A DNA stretch of 64,000 bases, taken from Streptomyces glaucescens (GTDB lineage: Bacteria > Actinomycetota > Actinomycetes > Streptomycetales > Streptomycetaceae). Shown piece by piece: positions 61,368 to 64,000 of this stretch (its first letter is position 1; each line of letters starts with the position of its first letter). Where the stretch lies: NCBI RefSeq assembly GCF_000761215.1, contig NZ_CP009438.1, positions 496,001-560,000 of the forward strand, read 5' to 3'. The notes under the pieces are model-generated. The model did not search any database and was not told the origin of the DNA. It saw nothing but the letters and a program-made list of their open reading frames with translations. The translations under genes and the position numbers were made by a program.

Positions 61368-62003
61368 TCAGGTTCGGCGCAGCCGCCAGACGTTGTCCTC
61401 CCGGTGGCCCTCGACGCCCTCCGGCGAGGTGCTGGGCTTGCGGTCGGCCCGCGCGGTGACCACGGTCCAGGTCTCGTCGGGCAGAGCGAGTTCGGCGAGC
61501 AGGCCGTCCAGGGTGGGGAACTCGCCGTGGAAGGGCGGCTCGGCCATCCAGGTCGGCCAGGTGCCGTGCAGCGTGATCAGGAGGGTGCCCCCGGGCGCCA
61601 CGGCCGCGGCGGCGCGGCGCAGGATGCCGTACAGGTCGAGGTCGACCGGGGACTGGAGGTAGTGGGCGCAGACCAGGTCGAAGGTGCCGTCCGGGAAGGT
61701 GTGTCCCAGCTCGTGGCGCTCCCACGCGATGCGCTCGCCGACTCCGGCGTCCGCGGCATGGCGGGCGGCGCGCTCCAGGGCGGTGTCCGCGATGTCGACC
61801 GCGGTGACCCGCCAGCCACGGGCGGCCAGCCAGACCGCGTCGGCGCCTTCACCGCATCCGAGGTCCAGCGCGGTGCCCGGGGTCAGCTCGCCCGCCTCGC
61901 GTACCAGCGACGGGTTGGGGCGGCCGCTCCATACGCGGTCGTCCTTGCGGTAGAAGCCCTCCCAGAAGTCGGCGGGCTGCTCCGGTGCGGGGGTGTGCGT
62001 CAT
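61368..62003 (-). CDS. Class I SAM-dependent methyltransferase
   Basis: 211 residues; ATG 62003 has AGGAGG upstream. Motif I ALDLGCGEGADAVWLAARGW, motif II VTAVDIADTALERA and motif IV FDLVCAHYLQSP with GGTLLITLHG identify the Rossmann-fold family (tellurite-resistance TehB/thiopurine-like branch). The opening FWEGFYRKDDRVWSGRPN is common to actinobacterial members. Acceptor unknown. Its stop lies 4 nt from the repeat array. Confidence 0.88.
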   Translation of the reverse strand: MTHTPAPEQPADFWEGFYRKDDRVWSGRPNPSLVREAGELTPGTALDLGCGEGADAVWLAARGWRVTAVDIADTALERAARHAADAGVGERIAWERHELGHTFPDGTFDLVCAHYLQSPVDLDLYGILRRAAAAVAPGGTLLITLHGTWPTWMAEPPFHGEFPTLDGLLAELALPDETWTVVTARADRKPSTSPEGVEGHREDNVWRLRRT

Positions 62004-62221
62004 GGTGTGTGCCTCCTGGATCGGGTACGGCCCTGCGCCTCCGAGCCTGGATCCGCACCGGGCACCGCCGCAAACATCTTTGCCGGTTCGGCAAATCACG
62101 CCCGGTGCCAGGGGTGCGGGACCTCACGCGTCCCGGTACGGCACCGGCCGTGCGTACGGCACGGCCCGTCCCGTACGGCAGGATCGCGACGCCGGTCCCG
62201 CGCCGTACCGGCCGTACGCTG

Positions 62222-63100
62222 GTGGCCGTGCGCGAAGTGGACGGAGACGACGGTCCGGCGGCGGTGGCGGCGCGGTTCACCGGACGCGTGGTGACCGGGC
62301 TGCGCCGGGTCTCGGGGGCGGTCACCGAGGTGACGCTGCGCGGCGGCCCGGTGGTGATGGTGAAGCGGCAGGACGCGCCGGGCGGGGTGCGGGCCGAGGC
62401 GGCGGGGCTGCGGTGGCTGGCGGAGGCCGGCGCCGTGCGCGTGCCCGCCGTACACGGACACGACGGGTCGTGGCTGGTGATCGACCGGGTGCCGGCGGGC
62501 CGGCCGGATGCCGAGGCGGCGGTGCGGTTCGGGCGTGAGCTGGCCGCCCTGCACGCCGCGGGGGCGCCCGCCTTCGGGGCGCCGCCGCCGGACGGTCCCG
62601 AGGACGCCTCCATCGGGCTCGCCCCGATGCGCAACGTCGCGGGTGCGGACTGGCCGCGCTGGTACGCGGAGCACCGGGTGCTGCCGTACCTGCGGCGCGC
62701 CGTCGACGACGGGGTGCTGCGCGCGGAGGAGGCGGGCGTGGTCGAGCGGGTCTGCGCCCGGCTCCCGGACCTGGCCGGACCCGCGGAGCCGCCGGCCCGG
62801 CTGCACGGCGATCTGTGGAACGGCAATGTGCTGTGGGGGGCCGACGGGCGGGCCTGGCTGATCGACCCGGCCGCGCACGGCGGGCATCGCGAGACCGATC
62901 TGGCGATGCTCCGGCTCTTCGGCTGCCCGCACCTGGACCGGGTCCTCGGCGGCTACCAGGAGGCCGCTCCGCTCGCCGACGGCTGGCGGGACCGGGTCGC
63001 CCTGCACCAGCTGTTCCCGCTGCTCGTCCACGTCGTGCTGTTCGGGCGGTCGTACGCCGCTCAGGTCGTCGCGGCCGCCCGTACCGCCCTGGCCCGCTGA
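62222..63100 (+). CDS. Fructosamine-3-kinase-like protein
   Basis: 292 residues from GTG 62222 (GTG 62228 is an equal alternative; no clear ribosome site). FN3K/APH-fold features: VVMVKRQDAPGGVRAEAAGLRWLAEAG (Lys and Glu), catalytic loop ARLHGDLWNGNVLW and metal site AWLIDPAAHGGHRETDLAMLRLFG (read in parts). Members phosphorylate fructosamines or ribulosamines on glycated proteins or amino acids. Divergent from the methyltransferase. Confidence 0.87.
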   Translation: MAVREVDGDDGPAAVAARFTGRVVTGLRRVSGAVTEVTLRGGPVVMVKRQDAPGGVRAEAAGLRWLAEAGAVRVPAVHGHDGSWLVIDRVPAGRPDAEAAVRFGRELAALHAAGAPAFGAPPPDGPEDASIGLAPMRNVAGADWPRWYAEHRVLPYLRRAVDDGVLRAEEAGVVERVCARLPDLAGPAEPPARLHGDLWNGNVLWGADGRAWLIDPAAHGGHRETDLAMLRLFGCPHLDRVLGGYQEAAPLADGWRDRVALHQLFPLLVHVVLFGRSYAAQVVAAARTALAR

Positions 63101-63186
63101 CCCGGCCGCCGGCCGCGCGTATGCCCTGGCCCGCCGACCCGGCCCCCTCGGTTACAGTGGCGCGCCGCATCGAGAGGAGACGGACT

Positions 63187-63933
63187 GTGCAGGTCGGGGT
63201 GGGGACGGCGGGACGGCTGGTGGCTTCGGCCGCGCTGGGGGCCATGGTGCTGACGGGATGTTCGGACACCGCCGCGCCGGACGCCGAGGTCTCGTCGACC
63301 GTGTCGGCCGGTGCCTCGCGGGACGCGGCGGACGCGGACGCGGTGGGCGCCGGGCGCGGCGGGAGCATCGGCACCGCGGGCTCCGCCTGCGAGCTGCCCG
63401 TCGCCTTCGACGTCGCCGCGCGCTGGGAGGCGGAGGCGATCGACACGGCCGGGGCCGAGGCCGCCGTGACCGGACCGGAGGGTGACGGTGCGAAGGGCGA
63501 GGACGGCGGCGTCGACAAGGAACTGGCCGCCGAGATCGCCGCCTCGCTGCTGCGTCAGGGCCCGGTCGTGGCCGTCTGCGAGGTGGACGCGAAACCCGCC
63601 GGGCACATCGGTTTCCTGCGCGTCTTCACCGGCGAACCGGGCGACGAGGACGCGCGGACCGTGCTGGAGGCCTTCGTGACCGCGGAGGTGAGCGACGAGG
63701 TGAGCATCGGCGAGCGGGAGTACCGCACCTTCCGGTCGGGCGGCCTGACCGGGGTCGAGGTGTCGTACCTGCGCACCAGCGAGATCCTTGAGGAGACGAA
63801 GCAGCAGCACGCGCTCGCCGTGACCACGGCGGAGGGGCCGGTGGTCCTGCACCTCGGCGGGCTGGACGACGAGGAGCACAAGGCGATGCTCCCGGCGTTC
63901 GAGCTCGCCAAGCGGACCCTCCGCACCTCCTGA
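63187..63933 (+). CDS. Secreted lipoprotein of unknown function
   Basis: 248 residues; GTG 63187 follows GAGAGGAG (63171-63178). The signal peptide ends in lipobox LTGC with Cys25, then a Ser/Ala/Asp/Gly linker. The mature part has two short Cys-containing strands (ACELPVAFDV and VAVCEVDAKPAGHIGFLRVF, possible disulfide) and a final domain LALAVTTAEGPVVLHLGGL-like (given as HALAVTTAEGPVVLHLGG). No family is recognised. It would be anchored to the outer face of the membrane. Confidence 0.78.
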   Translation: MQVGVGTAGRLVASAALGAMVLTGCSDTAAPDAEVSSTVSAGASRDAADADAVGAGRGGSIGTAGSACELPVAFDVAARWEAEAIDTAGAEAAVTGPEGDGAKGEDGGVDKELAAEIAASLLRQGPVVAVCEVDAKPAGHIGFLRVFTGEPGDEDARTVLEAFVTAEVSDEVSIGEREYRTFRSGGLTGVEVSYLRTSEILEETKQQHALAVTTAEGPVVLHLGGLDDEEHKAMLPAFELAKRTLRTS

Positions 63934-63941
63934 CCGCCGCG

Positions 63942-63981
63942 CTCCGCTGTCAAGCGGGCGCAGGCCCGCGCGCGAGCGGAG
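63942..63981 (+). terminator. Terminator after the lipoprotein gene
   Basis: Outer stem CTCCGCT (63942-63948)/AGCGGAG (63975-63981) encloses GCGGGC (63954-63959)/GCCCGC (63964-63969) with a GCAG loop; it starts 9 nt after the stop. Confidence 0.65.
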
Positions 63982-64000
63982 AACGTGCGGACGGCAGCCG

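Overview
The window is high-GC DNA with Streptomyces-type genes: GTG and TTG starts, 4-nt ATGA/GTGA overlaps, sugar ABC importers without their own ATPase gene, CebR-type operators, Holin-X/DUF3618 pairs and a secreted Streptomyces griseus-type aminopeptidase. No rRNA, tRNA, insertion sequence, prophage or CRISPR array was seen. It reads as a chromosomal segment of a Streptomyces or close relative with about 54 recognisable genes.

Layout. (1) 1-11965, + strand: the 3' end of a FecB-type metal-chelate binding protein, two FecCD permeases and a FecE ATPase. A Fur/Zur-like operator follows at 3371-3385. Next come a 37-residue candidate RiPP precursor, an attenuator-like hairpin, and a translationally coupled set: E1-like leader-binding protein, CocE/S15 hydrolase, YcaO cyclodehydratase, SagB-type dehydrogenase and two ABC exporter half-transporters. 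It looks like a metal-regulated azol(in)e peptide (TOMM) pathway with its own chelate importer, plausibly an undescribed RiPP metallophore. (2) 12137-18528: lipid kinase, FemABX ligase, membrane proteins, AraC/VOC pair. (3) 19122-25606: large catalase, PAS-PAS-GAF-PP2C phosphatase, acetyltransferase, metallo-beta-lactamase-fold protein. (4) 25799-29359: a kinase gene behind two CebR boxes, an FUSC membrane protein and a Holin-X/DUF3618 pair.

(5) 29556-39279, - strand: an apparent alpha-glucan utilisation locus with secreted GH87-like alpha-1,3-glucanase, LacI regulator, lipoprotein binding protein, two permeases and GH13 alpha-glucosidase. (6) 39820-48000: secreted protein-arginine deiminase, isochorismatase-like hydrolase with GlxA regulator, secreted M28 aminopeptidase, PP2C phosphatase, zinc-ribbon protein and glucarate dehydratase. 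(7) 49418-56760, - strand: a five-gene cassette (SWIM-like protein, 464-residue unknown, VWA protein, MoxR-type AAA ATPase, DUF5682-like protein) that resembles an ATP-driven stress or conflict module. (8) 56986-64000: MazG-like, Nudix, secreted D,D-carboxypeptidase, CsbD, FAD/Rieske oxidoreductase, methyltransferase, fructosamine kinase and a lipoprotein.

Several intergenic regions hold short tandem repeats. The largest is about 32 units of 19 nt (60745-61363); another is 9 units of 16 nt (57858-58001). All functional statements come from reading motifs and context; no database search was run.
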